This document shows, piece after piece, positions 30,970-42,311 of a stretch of 64,000 bases of DNA. Below the pieces are notes generated by a model. That model ran no database searches. It was not told where the DNA came from and worked only from the letters and a program-made list of their open reading frames with translations. The first letter of the stretch is position 1. The number at the start of each line of letters is the position of its first letter. The position numbers and the translations under genes are program-made. The DNA comes from Nitzschia putrida (taxonomy: Eukaryota; Bacillariophyta; Bacillariophyceae; Bacillariales; Bacillariaceae): positions 1,302,001-1,366,000 of the forward strand of contig BLYE01000003.1 of assembly GCA_016586335.1 (NCBI GenBank). The letters run 5' to 3'.

Positions 30970-33008
30970 TTATGGCACCATTGTGCTATCCAAAAGCTTT
31001 TGACCAACAGAACCCGAAATCATCTTAAGGTACGCCACTTCATGCTCATCCATCACCGTGTCACCACGGTCTAGACGAAGAGTTCCAACTCCAATGGCCT
31101 CAAAGTTGGCCACGACGTGATCCACCTCCAAGTCTGAGAAGCGGGGAACCTCCACCACGCACACACCCTCGTTTTGTTCGCTGGCACGTTCTGTCAAAGC
31201 ATCTGTTACCTTGCGAGGAACAGCGTGTGATTCGGTGGTGGCTACAATAATTCCTCCACGAGCGATCTTCTTGGGACTCGACTCATCTTCCGAAATAGAC
31301 ATGGCAGCAAGTGCATGCTCGAACAAGTTGATTTGAGAGTATGGAATAGGCTCACGAACCTCCTCATCGTAGGCCATGTGGAAGTAATGACCCTTGTCGA
31401 AGAAGCAGTTGAATTCATCCAGGACCATCAAGAAAGGCTTGTCGGATTGGTTCATCAAGGTCTCAACAACAACCGAGTAGCACATAGGGGCGTTTTGCTT
31501 GCGATCAGCAGCGTGCTTCAACACTTCTACCAACTCAACCTTGTCACCACCGTAGGATTCGAAACGAGCCAACTGCGTGTCCTTGAAGTATTGATCCATT
31601 GTCTCCTTGCTGGCTTCTATACCCTTGAGGTCTTCCTCGTGGTTGGCGAGGAAGGCAGCACAGGCTTCTTGCGACAAATCTTGAAGGTCAAACATACCTT
31701 CCCGGTGAGTGTTGGGGGTGACGAAGAAACCATTCTTTCGCAATCTGTCTCCATCTGGCAAGTACATTACAAGGTATCCCGACTTGCGCGCAGACGCAAC
31801 AACCGAACTGAGGACAGCGGACTAAGAATCGAAACAAGTGAGAATACTATCGATTCAAATATTCAGTGATTCAAGGACAAAGTTTATTGTATACATACCT
31901 TTCCAGTTCCTCGTTGTCCGTGAACAAAGATGCGGCTGGAATCGTTGGCCTCCAAAGTCTCAGCGATAGTTCTTGTGCTTTGCCTGAGTAGAATGCGCTT
32001 TGTCTTCTTGTGAGCAGAGAGTTGCCATTCCTCCACCATTCGTCCAGGACCATCCTTGGGGTGTGGCTTCAAGGGTCTCAAAATAGCAGGAACCATGGCA
32101 TCTCCATCATCGGCACTGTAACAATCCATGAACACAGGCTTGGCTTCGGCATCCATCGATTTGCGATCCGTCTTCATAACAGCCTCCTCTGCACCTCCTT
32201 GAGCCTTGCTCAAACAAGCTTCAATGGCTTGTTCGACCCAAGCCCCAAACTCAGGATGAGCGCCAAGAATTTCTTCTTGGCTTCTGAGCTTATCTTCTAC
32301 AGACTCGAAAAGTTCATCGACGGCATCCTGCTTCTCTTCCCAGGTCTTGAGCTTGAGGATACGTTCCAACTGAGGCTTGACCATGTCGTTCACCTTTTCC
32401 GAAACGTATTTGTAGTGGAGGCTCTTCCTGTAGGATGCATATTGTTTTGCTTGTCCGAGACCGGGATGAGGGATGTCGGATGGTGGCAAAGGCATGGCAG
32501 CGAGGGCGGCAAGTGTGGGGATTCCCTCAGAGTACACTTGTACGCGCTCCTGACTGATGCGAGAAACAAACTCAGGGGACCAATCTGGAAGATCATCGAT
32601 TGTTTGGGAGGTTGTCCATTGTTCTTGGGTAATTTCCCAAGGATCTGTCCATCCTCGTCCAGTTCTGGAGTCCAGCTCGCGATGGATTTCCTGTTGCTTG
32701 CGACGGTATTCGGCGCTGGCCTTGGCCTCTTCGTCCTCATCTTCATCGTCATCGAACTCGTCCTCAAGTTGTGTGTAGAACTCCATTTCAGAAGCAGATA
32801 GGTTCTTGGAGAGCTTCTTCTCCTTGTTGGCAGCCTCATACTCCAAAAACTCCTCATCGGGATCTCCCAAGTCACCTCTTGCCTTACGAGCAAAAGAACG
32901 AGTTGATTGCACAGACAAAGGCTGGAATGTTTGCGAGGCAGCCAAGAGACGGCTATTCAAGCATCGTGGTTGAGTCCGAGCTACAGTGGTTACTACACGC
33001 CGCCACAT
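30970..33008 (-). CDS. DAP3: Mitochondrial small-subunit ribosomal protein mS29 (DAP3)
   Basis: Exons 33008-31899 and 31821-30970 (phase 0) give 653 residues. The N-terminus (MWRRVVTTVARTQPRCLNSR) is a mitochondrial presequence. The GTPase core has P-loop GQRGTGKS (residues 364-371), interrupted by the intron directly after Lys370, and a Walker B-like PFLMVLDEFNCFF. The ending (VEVPRFSDLEVDHVVANFE) fits the DAP3 C-terminal part. DAP3/mS29 is a GTP-binding protein of the mitoribosomal small-subunit head. Compared with the usual size of about 400 residues, there is an N-terminal extension of about 270 residues containing a long acidic run (DDDEDEDEE) and charged helices. The extension may be ribosome-surface material; this is inference. 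Confidence 0.85.
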
Positions 33009-34102
33009 GGTTCTGTCAGGGATTGGCTATCCAACAATTGGTGATGGTGCAAAACGAACGTGTATCCTGCCCTTGATTTTGCCTGTCAGTTCGCCTACCG
33101 ACCTTGTTCGGTCCTCAATCAGTGGGTCTGTCCCACGTCGGATTAAAGTCGGGGGAGTCATTGATGGCTGATGGATAAGACTGAAAAAGACCCATTTTTC
33201 TGTTGGATCGCTGGATTCCAGAATTGGATGGAAGGCGGAAGAACGCGGTGCCACGCTACAAAAGGACGAACGAATGAGATCTATCTTCGGCGTGGTCCGG
33301 GTTGTATTTAAGGAATCCGCCATGGGCTTGGGCCATCAATGACACCGGATCAACTATGTGCTATAAACACGACGATCTGACAAGGTTGTCCTCAGCCTCT
33401 CATTCGAAATGTATACTGCTTTTACAGAAGTCAAACTGTCACCAACCAATAAGTTTCCACACTTGAGTGATCGGGTCCGCTCAAACCGATTCGCTCATTT
33501 TCAAACACGAGCGGCGGCAGAAATCCGGTTCTTCAGGAGGCCCAGTCATTCTTGGTACCCAAGCCCAGTGGTACTCCGAGCGGTTTGTGGGCGGATATTC
33601 AAGAAAATGAGGGAATCAAATGATGAAGGAATAGTTTGCCGTGATCAAAGGAGCCGTTGAGTGGTTCTCATCAATGATGGATCCGTCTGGCCGCGTACAA
33701 GACCATTCCCCACTTCCCGGGATCTAAATGCCTGTCCCAACATGGTAGACTCCAAGGAAAAGAAAATCTAGAAACTTTTCAGAGAAAAATCCGTTTCATT
33801 TGATTTGTGAGAAGCGTGTAGAGAGAGGAGGAGGAAAACAGTTTGTAGGTGTGCCATGGTGGGTGAGAAAAAGTATCCACGCTGGAAATGGTAGAAACCG
33901 TACAGACGTACAGACTCATTGGTGCGTGGGGGTGACCTATCCTACTTCAATGCTATGAAACCAGGACAAGCGTTCGCTGTAGGAATAGACGTGGGATCAA
34001 TACCGAAACTGCCCGAGGATTGTGAGCCACGACCGCGCCACGGGCTTTCAGCGAAGTATTCCTAGGGAAAAATGAGGAAGGCCTCATCACTTCGCATAAC
34101 GA
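33009..34102. promoter_or_regulatory. divergent intergenic region, mS29 / finger protein
   Basis: 1094 bp between head-to-head genes, carrying both promoters. An 83-codon open frame at 33409-33660 (+) and a 98-codon one at 33027-33323 (-) have no protein-like features. I see no tRNA or other gene. Confidence 0.4.
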
Positions 34103-35218
34103 ATGACCGACTCCTCTCTGGACACAAACTTCCCCATCACCACGCACGACCCGAACACTCACTCCATCTTCACAATGATGAATCAAAACCCTTTCGTCTT
34201 TGACCCGCGGCTTGCTTTGGCAGCACAAGCTGCGAGAGGTCGTAGGCGAGGATCTACAGAAGAGGCCCAAGAAGTAGCTAGTTTCCTTCTGCAGCTCAAG
34301 CACAGAAGTACCGCCGATGGACCGCTATCGGGTCTCCACGAGGACGCCGAGCGTAGACTCTTGTTGCAACAAGCGGCGCAAGCTGCCCAACTCCGTGCTG
34401 CCGCTGCCGTAGCTTATCCATCGATGGGAGCAGTCTATGGTCTGCCGACTGTGGACTTTGGACACAGCATCAGGGAGCGCCCACCGACTCTCTTGGAGGA
34501 ACCAGCCATGAATGATGTGTCGTGGGACCTGCTTCTAGGCGATAGTAAACTCGTCTTCATGAAAGACCGCGATTTGGTACCCGATGCCCTCTTTGTGGCC
34601 ATGGCTCAGATGAAGCCATGCACACTACAGGAGGTTGATCGCGTCGGGTGCTACAAGAGTCGCGAGGTGGGTTTCACTGGCATGTGCTGTAAGCATTGCG
34701 GTGGACAACCCGGATTTGGACGATACTATCCAAACTCTGTTCGTTCTTTGGCTCAGACTACTACTAGCCAGACAATCCTCAAGCACATTGGCAGCAAGTG
34801 CCGATACTGTCCTCCTCACATCCGGCAGGCAGTTCTTGAGCTCCAGCGCCAACAAGCCGCCAAGGAGGGCATTGCGGCTGGGCGACCTCGCTATGGCTCT
34901 CGCAAGATCTTTTTCCAGAGAATGTGGACCCGCCTGCATGGTACCAAGACGGCCGAGTTTGAAACGGACGATGAGGAGGATTCCAAGACTGAGGAGCGGG
35001 AGACGCCATCGTCCTCTGTCCGTCCTGAGTCCCCTGTTTCCTCACATCCTCGTCCCGAGTACCACGTTTCCTCCTCCCATGCTGCGACTACGGATGACGA
35101 GGACGAGAACAACGATGAAAGCAACTCTAGGGCAGTGAAGACCGAGAAGCGCCAAGGAGACGATCACGAAGAACGAGAAGCAAAGCGTATTCGCGTCAAG
35201 TTGGAAGGGGGACAGTAG
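34103..35218 (+). CDS. Single Cys/His finger protein, relative of the gene at 15727
   Basis: Single exon, 371 residues. Residues 1-110 are Ala/Gln-rich and helical (RRLLLQQAAQAAQLRAAAAV). The finger lies at about 192-245: GMCCKHCGGQPGFGRYYPNSV ... ILKHIGSKCRYCPPHIRQAVLELQ. It shares with the 15727 gene the order G-x-x-CxHC, a YPxSV box, a spaced His and then Cys, followed by P-x-x-[RV]R..L. Here an additional C-x-x-C at the end completes a likely zinc site (C, H, C, C, C candidates). The C-terminal 100 residues are acidic, Ser-rich and end in a basic KRIRVK patch, a possible nuclear signal. Function unknown; a chromatin or RNA role is a guess. Confidence 0.78.
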   Translation: MTDSSLDTNFPITTHDPNTHSIFTMMNQNPFVFDPRLALAAQAARGRRRGSTEEAQEVASFLLQLKHRSTADGPLSGLHEDAERRLLLQQAAQAAQLRAAAAVAYPSMGAVYGLPTVDFGHSIRERPPTLLEEPAMNDVSWDLLLGDSKLVFMKDRDLVPDALFVAMAQMKPCTLQEVDRVGCYKSREVGFTGMCCKHCGGQPGFGRYYPNSVRSLAQTTTSQTILKHIGSKCRYCPPHIRQAVLELQRQQAAKEGIAAGRPRYGSRKIFFQRMWTRLHGTKTAEFETDDEEDSKTEERETPSSSVRPESPVSSHPRPEYHVSSSHAATTDDEDENNDESNSRAVKTEKRQGDDHEEREAKRIRVKLEGGQ

Positions 35219-35937
35219 GGGCACCACTGGCATGATACACGCACTTCTTACACATTTCAATCGAACAACATCTACTACATACAGGCGTTGACTCCAACAA
35301 CAAAAAGACCAATAGAACCTAGGGCTCGGAGCCTTGTAAATTTTTTGCTAATCCTCTAATAGACGGCTTTCTAGGGTATTGAGAGTATCATTGTAGAGTG
35401 TCTTTTGAACTTCACGTTGCTGATGGCACTGCTATGCTTGGAACAGTACCGTTTTGAACGTTGGCGGCTACCGGTAGTCCGTAGCCACATTTTTTGGACG
35501 TACGGCTATATTTTTTCTCACGTTGTTGTTTCGGCCTCACACATCAATCTCATTCATTTCGCCGTTTTCGACGTTCTTCGGAAAGTCTCGAGATACCAAC
35601 CGCCACGTAGTTGATACGTAGTCGTGGTAGGCCCAAGAAGTCAAGCTCACTCAAGTTGGGAACTTCGTACCCGAACCTGGAAATCAGCTCGGGCTTGAAA
35701 CATGGGTGAATCTGACCAAGTCAGGAGGGAACTTCGCCAAACGTGTGAATACATGCATTTTCAGGTTCTCATAATTCAGATACTAAACAAAACATATTAT
35801 GATCCCATTCAAAATGTATCGTGCATTTTTCAGTATGGTATAGTTTAGCACTATACAACTAATAGACCTCGTGCCCTCGACCATGATGAATCTTGTTCCC
35901 CTACGATAGGGATATTAAAAAATCCAACACCAGTAGT
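35219..35937. other. convergent intergenic region
   Basis: 719 bp between the 3' ends of the finger gene and the plastid transaldolase gene. A 69-codon frame at 35405-35614 is not supported. I see nothing else. Confidence 0.4.
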
Positions 35938-37411
35938 TTATATCTTGTTTCGAATGATTTCCTCCAACTTCTCAATGTCAGAGGTGAAGCCACGGATTCC
36001 CTGAGCCAACTTCTCTGTTGCCATGGCGTCGTCGTTGAGCATCCATCGGAACATTTTCTCATCCATGTCAATCTTAGGAATGTCCATGGAGGCCGCCTTG
36101 GAAGCATCCAGCTTGACATCCACATCACTTTCCGTGCTAGCAAGCTTGTCCAACAGATCAGGGCTAATAGTCAAACGATCACATCCAGTCAACTCGATAA
36201 TCTCTTCTGTGTTGCGGAAGGAGGCACCCATAACGATAGTCTTGTATCCATACTTCTTGTAGCTGTAGGTTTAACAACGATGTGAGCACGGCTGATGGGA
36301 AGGACTCCGACCGGGGTCAGAAGATTGGGGGAACTTACTAGTTGTAGATGTTGGATACAGAAACAACACCGGGATCCTCAGCAGGAGCAAAGCTATCGAC
36401 ACCCATGTCCTTCTTGTACCAATCCATGATGCGGCCAACAAAGGGAGAAATAAGGGTAACTCCAGCCTCAGCACAGGCAATAGCTTGGGCAATAGAGAAG
36501 ATCAAGGTAAGGTTGCACGAGATGCCTTCCCTCTCCAAAACCTCAGCAGCTTTGATACCTTCCCAAGTAGCAGCAATCTAACGAACAACAGTGAGCGAAT
36601 AGCGGTATAAAACGAGCATGACCAAGATTCACCAGACGTACCTTGATAAGAATACGGGACCTGTCAATTCCCATTTCTTCGTACAACTACATTACGAGAG
36701 CCAGCCAAGGAAACAAGTGAGGGGTGGACTTTCAAGTTTGAGGGCAGGCCAAAAGGAAACTACGTACCGCAATGATTTGTCGGGCCTTCTTCACGGTAGC
36801 ATCTGTATCGAAGGAGAGACGAGCATCAACCTCGGTAGACACATACCCAGGCACAATCTTGGTGATCTCAGCTCCGAAGTTAACAGCCACTTTATCCTAG
36901 GAACAAATTGTCAGCATTCACAGGAAAATCAACACACATAAGAAATATTGCCATTTTCCACATAAAACGTACCATGATGAGCGAGATATCACTCTTTCCG
37001 TAGGAAATAGCGTCTTCAACTAGGGAAGCATACTGTTCCATAGAGGCAGCCTGTGTCGATGTGGTCGAGAAAAGATGAGCCACCCATCACGTTTGAAAAT
37101 TCACATTGATCCCCAAATATACATACCTTGTAAATCAAGGACGGATTGGTCGTAGCATCTTCAGGTTGAAGACGCTTGATAGCATCAATATCACCAGTAT
37201 CACTGACAACAATAGTGTGCTCCCTGAGTTGGCTGAGTTGCGAAGCCATGGGCAAGGCAGTGGCCGACGAGCGTACTTGTGTGGCGGCAATGGGAGAATG
37301 ACTTCCAGCATTCGCCAATCGAGCAGCAGGGACAAATCCCACACCAGCAAAGGATGCTACAGGGTTGGCAGTGAGCAAAATTGCCCAAACGAGTGCAACA
37401 GCTTGCTTCAT
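35938..37411 (-). CDS. Transaldolase, plastid-targeted copy
   Basis: Six exons, 37411-37127, 37050-36973, 36896-36768, 36686-36642, 36577-36339 and 36262-35938, give 366 residues. Residues 1-20 are a signal peptide followed by F21 (VAS|FAGVGFVP), then a Ser/Ala/Arg-rich stretch of about 35 residues: a diatom plastid bipartite signal. The TalB-type barrel has SDTGD near its start, NPSLIYK, the Schiff-base Lys K179 (RILIK, last codon of exon 4) followed by IAATWEGIKAA, CNLTLIFSIAQA and SPFVGRIMDWYKK. Transaldolase transfers a dihydroxyacetone unit between sugar phosphates in the pentose phosphate pathway. The neighbour at 37799-39188 is its tandem cytosolic paralog with the same exon plan. Confidence 0.95.
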
Positions 37412-37798
37412 GGTCCTGTTCAAGATGGATGTCACGAGGGCCGATCAAGAAAATGGACCGTGGTCGTTGTCGCGGAGCGTCGTACAGACGTTGGGAGGAT
37501 CTTCCCCATCGGACATGACGACAGGTCGAATCTCTAAACACCGAAACGTCGTGGAAGCAAAAGACTAGACTACAAAAACTAGTTTTCATCGACATCCCTT
37601 GACGAACATGTACATCGTCAAACCATCACATCACTAGCAACTGTCTTGATGTTTCGACTTAACTCTAATAGTGAAAAGAGTCCTTGAAGTGTTTATATTT
37701 GTTACATGAACAGTATTTTCAGTACACCATCAGCATTCCACGGTAAATGCCTTGAATCAACGTAAATGGTTCCCTTAGGACGATCCCCTGATCGCCAC

Positions 37799-39188
37799 TT
37801 ACATCTTCTTCTTGATGATCTCTTCCAGCTTGATGATATCCTTGGTGAATCCACGGATACCTTCTGCCAATTTCTCTGTGGCCATGGCGTCTTCGTTGAG
37901 CATCCAGCGGAATGTCTTTTCATCAATGTCAATCTTGGCAATGTCCATATCCGCCGCCTTGGCTCCATCCAACTTGACTTCAATGGCATCTGTGGAGGCA
38001 CTGAGTTCATCCAAAAGGTTGGGGCTGATTGTGAGACGGTCGCATCCGGTCAATTCCGTGATTTCGTCAGTGTTACGGAAAGAGGCTCCCATGACAATTG
38101 TGGTGTATCCGAACTTCTTGTAGCTGAAAACACAAAAATAAAAATTCAGTTCCGTTAGCTCACACTTGTGCCAATTCAAATCCAACCCCAAGCGATGAAA
38201 TACGTACTAGTTGTAAATCTTGGTGACCGAGACGACACCAGGATCCTCAGCAGGGGCGAATTTTTCGACTCCTTGGGCCTTCTTGTGCCAGTCCATGATA
38301 CGGCCAACAAAAGGCGAGATCAAAGTAACTCCAGCCTCGGCACAGGCAATGGCTTGGGCGATGGAGAAAATCAAAGTGAGGTTGCATGTAATTCCTTCCT
38401 TTTCAAGAATTTCGGCAGCCTTGATTCCCTCCCAGGTGGCGGCAATCTAGAGAATTCCAGAGAAACAAATTTCAGGATGATTGAAAGTGAGAAACACGCA
38501 CAATGGTATGGCATCGAACAAAACTGCTCATTGGAACATACCTTGACCAAAATACGAGACTTGTCAATTCCGACCTCCTTGTACAACTGTAAAATAAACA
38601 ATTTTAGTCAGAAAACAATGGTTTCAAACAGATTCGATGGAAATAGTGAAAAACGTACAGAAATGATCTTGCGAGCCTTCTCGACGGTGGCTTCAGTATC
38701 GAAGGAAAGACGGGCGTCTACTTCGGTCGAGACATATCCAGGGACGATCTTGGTGATTTCCGTTCCAAAGTTGACGGCAACCTTGTCCTATTTTTCATAG
38801 CAAGAAAATGAAAAAATGTGAGCGTTTGTTCGAAAGGAAATCGAAAGCACGTTCGAATGCTCAGGCTTCTCCGACATACCATGATAAGAGATAGATCTCC
38901 CTTTCCGTACTCGACGGCATTGTCCACTAGGGCGGCATATTGCTCCATAGAGGCAGCCTAGATTCAAGTAACAATAAGATCAACAAAAGGCGTGAGTAAG
39001 TGATTGGCTCCTCTAAATTCCCGCGACGTCCCATATACTAGTAGTTGACACGACGATGCCCGTACCTTGTAAATGAGGGAAGGGTTCGTGGTGGCATCTT
39101 CTGGTTTCAGTCGCTTGATGGCGTCGACATCTCCAGTGTCACTGACAACAATGGTGTGCTTCTTGAGTTGTTCCAGTTGAGTAGTCAT
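37799..39188 (-). CDS. Transaldolase, cytosolic copy
   Basis: Six exons, 39188-39066, 38957-38880, 38787-38659, 38586-38542, 38446-38208 and 38123-37799, give 312 residues, close to bacterial TalB. There is no targeting extension: it starts MTTQLEQLKKHTIVVSDTGD, so it is cytosolic. The catalytic Lys is K125 (RILVK), followed by IAATWEGIKAAEILEKEG. Exons 2-6 have exactly the same lengths (78, 129, 45, 239, 325 nt) and phases as the plastid copy at 35938-37411. It shares a 461 bp head-to-head intergenic region with NIP7. The enzyme runs the non-oxidative pentose phosphate pathway outside the plastid. Confidence 0.95.
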
Positions 39189-39649
39189 GATTGTGTTCGG
39201 TTGTTTTGACTTGTTTTGGGTTGTGTGGTTTCAATTGAATAGATTCCTTTTTTATGCGATTGTACTGGTGGTGAGATGCGAAGGGCCTGTGATTCGGGTC
39301 GGATCATCGAAGAAAGATCGAAAACCCTGCCTGAGAAGAGGCCTGATGGCGATCCGCGATCCTACGTATTTATCCATCCGTGAACCCCCCCCTCTGCTGA
39401 GGACATTGAGGTACACTCAGATTATGTACTATATCATATATAACAATGTGGATGTGTTCCTACTCTCATACCTGATTGTCTGTCCGGTTGTCCGCTCCTA
39501 GCCTTGACCTCGACCACCGAACCAATTTCGATGCTTGGAACGACAGAAAACAGGAAAGGTTTCCTTTAGACCAGGCGTTGTTGCTACTATCTACGAGAAT
39601 CTGGAACCGTAGACTCGCATTTCATCAATCACCAAGACACAAGAAAACA
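39189..39649. promoter_or_regulatory. divergent promoter region, transaldolase / NIP7
   Basis: 461 bp between two start codons facing away from each other, so it carries both promoters and 5' UTRs. AT-rich tracts (tatatcatatataac near 39430) are the only notable feature. Confidence 0.45.
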
Positions 39650-40281
39650 ATGAGACCACTTACAGAGGAAGAGACCAAGACCCTTTTCTTGAAGCTATCC
39701 GAGTATATTGGAAAGAATGTAGAAAAACTCATCAACCGAACGGACGAGCGACACTGTTTTCGACTCATGAAGGATCGATGCTTCTATATCAGCGAATCAT
39801 TGATGAAGGCATCGACCAATATTAGCCGAGACAACATTCTACATGTGGGAACTTGCTTTGGAAAATTCACCAAAAGTGGCAAGTTCCGACTACGAATTAC
39901 TGCTTTGGAATACCTGTCACAATATGCCAAGGTAAGCAACAGGAAGTGGGGTTAGACAGGAAGATAGTTTCAAGAACACAAAGAACACTCACGCAGTTCT
40001 GGTCCTTTTTGCTGCAGTACAAAGTTTGGGTAAAACAATCCGCAGAAATGTCGTTTTTGTATGGCAACCACATTACCAAGAACGGTTTGGCTCGCATGAC
40101 AGAGAATACCCCTCAATACGCTGGAGTGGTGGTTTACAATATGCAAGACATTCCATTGGGGTTCGGAGTGGCAGCACAAAGTACGGATTATTGTCAAACG
40201 CTCGAACCTAGTGGTAATGTCGTTCTGCACCAGGCCGATATTGGGGACTACTTGCGTGATATGGAGGACGATATTTTCTAG
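39650..40281 (+). CDS. NIP7: 60S ribosome biogenesis factor NIP7
   Basis: Exon 39650-39931, intron 39932-40017, exon 40018-40281, phase 0, giving 181 residues, the standard NIP7 length. The N-terminal domain starts MRPLTEEETKTLFLKL and contains HVGTCFGKFTKSGKF. The C-terminal PUA domain is unmistakable: KYKVWVK, SFLYGNHITKNGLARMTE, GVVVYNMQDIPLGFGVAA and HQADIGDYLR. NIP7 binds pre-60S particles and is needed for 27S pre-rRNA processing in the nucleolus. The intron splits the two domains at YAK|YKVWVK. Confidence 0.96.
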
Positions 40282-40452
40282 AAGTACAGTACTGCTTGCA
40301 TTCAACTGGTTCTTTTCCTGTCGTAGCACTCGTACACTACTCCAACAACGACGATGTTGACAATGACTGCAACTAATTCCTGTATACAAGCCATTTTATA
40401 CAAACTGTGATCATGGAGCTCACTGTTGGAAATTTCTTTTCTAGTAGAATAA

Positions 40453-41970
40453 TTAGTTGTAGACCATGTATTTGGGTGTGGAACTGAACTTTTTGTATCC
40501 CTTGATGACCTTGTTGACGGATTCCAAAAAGTCCTTTTCACTGACAGACTTTCGTCGGGCTCGAATGGCAAACATGCCAGCCTCAGTACAGACACTGTGT
40601 AGCTCTGCACCTGTTGTGTTGGGACAAAGTCGGGCAATGAGTTCAAATCGAATATCTCGGTCACAGTTCATTCGCTTGGAGTGAATCCTGAGAATGTGAC
40701 CTCGACCCTCCAAGTCGGGAAGTCCGAACTCAACCTTTCGGTCTAGACGTCCGGGACGTAGAAGAGCAGGATCCAAGGTATCGGGACGGTTGGTAGCCAT
40801 GAGAACCTTGATGTTACCACGGGCATCGAAACCATCCAATTCGGTAACAATTTGAAGCATAGTTCTTTGTACCTCATTGTCACTTCCATTCTCATCGGAG
40901 GAGGAACGAGCACCTCCAATGGCATCAACCTCATCGAAAAAGACAATACAAGCACGCTTGGAACGAGCCATGGTGAACAATTCTCGGACCATACGGGCTC
41001 CCTCTCCTACATACTTCTGGACAAGCTCGGATCCAATGACACGAATGAAACAGGCGTCCGTTCGGTTGGCAACAGCTCGGGCAGTCAAAGTCTTTCCAGT
41101 TCCAGGAGGCCCATAAAGGAGGATACCCTTGGGAGGGTCAATACCTAGTGTCACAAAGCGCTCTGGGTGTAACAGAGGCGTCTCCAATACCTCTCTAAGC
41201 TTTTCCATAGCATCTTTGGCTCCTCCTACATCATCATAGGTAACATCAGGCTTGTCCTCGACCGTCATAAGACTGACGGTAGGGTCAATCTTGGGAGGGA
41301 GGGGGATCTGAATGGAGTACTTGGATCGGTCCACTCCAACCCGCATTCCCTCTTCGATATCGGTGGGTGCCACCTTTTCTCCCAATCCCACCACAAACTT
41401 GGCAATTTGCTTGACATTAATGACATACTTATTTCCAGATGCCCCCGTTGGATTCATGCCTCCTCCAGAGAGGGGATTGGCGCTGGAAGAATTGGCAGCT
41501 GGGTCGGAATCTCCCTGAATGATTTTGGTACAGCGAGCTACTTGCAGGGGATGCTCTTCGGACATCATTTGCTTGTCTCCGACGAGATCCCACATGGAAG
41601 GAGGTGAAAGTCCAGTGTCACTTTCTTTGATTCCAATCAAGTCTTTGACTGTCTGTTGTTCTTTCTTAATGTCTTCTTCCAACTGCTTGATCAGAGTGGT
41701 GTAAGGACCGAGACCGTACGACTTGAGAAGGGCAATATCGCCTTCGTCGAGAGGAGGAGGGGCGTCCTCTTTGTCTTCCTGCAAGATGGAGAGAGAGAGC
41801 GAGAGAGTGAGAGAGACGAAGCGAACATAATATGAGCCACATTATCATCTTGTCACCATGTTCACAGCAACGGTTACATGGAAGATGGAAACCACAATGC
41901 TTCTGCAAGGGTAGCGACGTACCTCATCGTAATCTCCACGGTTGGTGGTTTGGCACTCTCCTGCACTCAT
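40453..41970 (-). CDS. RPT1: 26S proteasome regulatory ATPase RPT1 (PSMC2)
   Basis: Exons 41970-41923 (MSAGECQTTNRGDYDE) and 41778-40453 give 457 residues. The OB domain is followed by the AAA+ module: Walker A GPPGTGKT, pore loop KYVGEGARMV, Walker B ACIVFFDEVDAIGGAR, and sensor/second-region ATNRPDTLDPALLRPGRLD with arginine fingers. The C-terminus FSSTPKYMVYN matches the RPT1 ending. It unfolds ubiquitinated substrates in the proteasome base ring with the other RPT subunits. The intron 41779-41922 contains a purine (GA)-rich run on the plus strand, i.e. a long polypyrimidine tract before the acceptor. An insertion of about 20 residues (GDSDPAANSSSANPLSGGG) sits in the OB region. Confidence 0.96.
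41788..41818 (-). repeat. GA/CT-rich simple repeat in RPT1 intron
   Basis: The plus strand reads mostly gagaga with a few substitutions. On the RPT1 coding strand this is a CT tract directly upstream of the acceptor, probably acting as a long polypyrimidine tract. Confidence 0.7.
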
Positions 41971-42311
41971 GTTTCCAAAAGATGTATTTGTTGTGGTGGT
42001 GGTTGTCTATCGATGCTGGCAACTACGAGTATTGTCCACGATGATGCCGTTGTCGTGCAGAGGACAGAGGTTGGCTCCAGTAGTTAGATGCCACACTGTC
42101 CTGCAACGGCGACCCAGAAGGAACCCGACCGAATGTACTTGAATCATGCGAGTCGACTTCTAAAAGGACTAAAAGAGTTCCCACGAAGACCAGTGGCAGG
42201 CTCGGCCTCCACCACCACACAACAACGCGCAACAACCATTTCCACTATAACACTCCTCGTAATTCGAAATCCTATAGGCTTTTAGTAGTTGCAGCTAAGG
42301 TTTCGTCAACA
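41971..42311. promoter_or_regulatory. divergent promoter region, RPT1 / RBM42
   Basis: 341 bp between two oppositely oriented start codons. Compact housekeeping pair; no specific motif identified. Confidence 0.45.
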
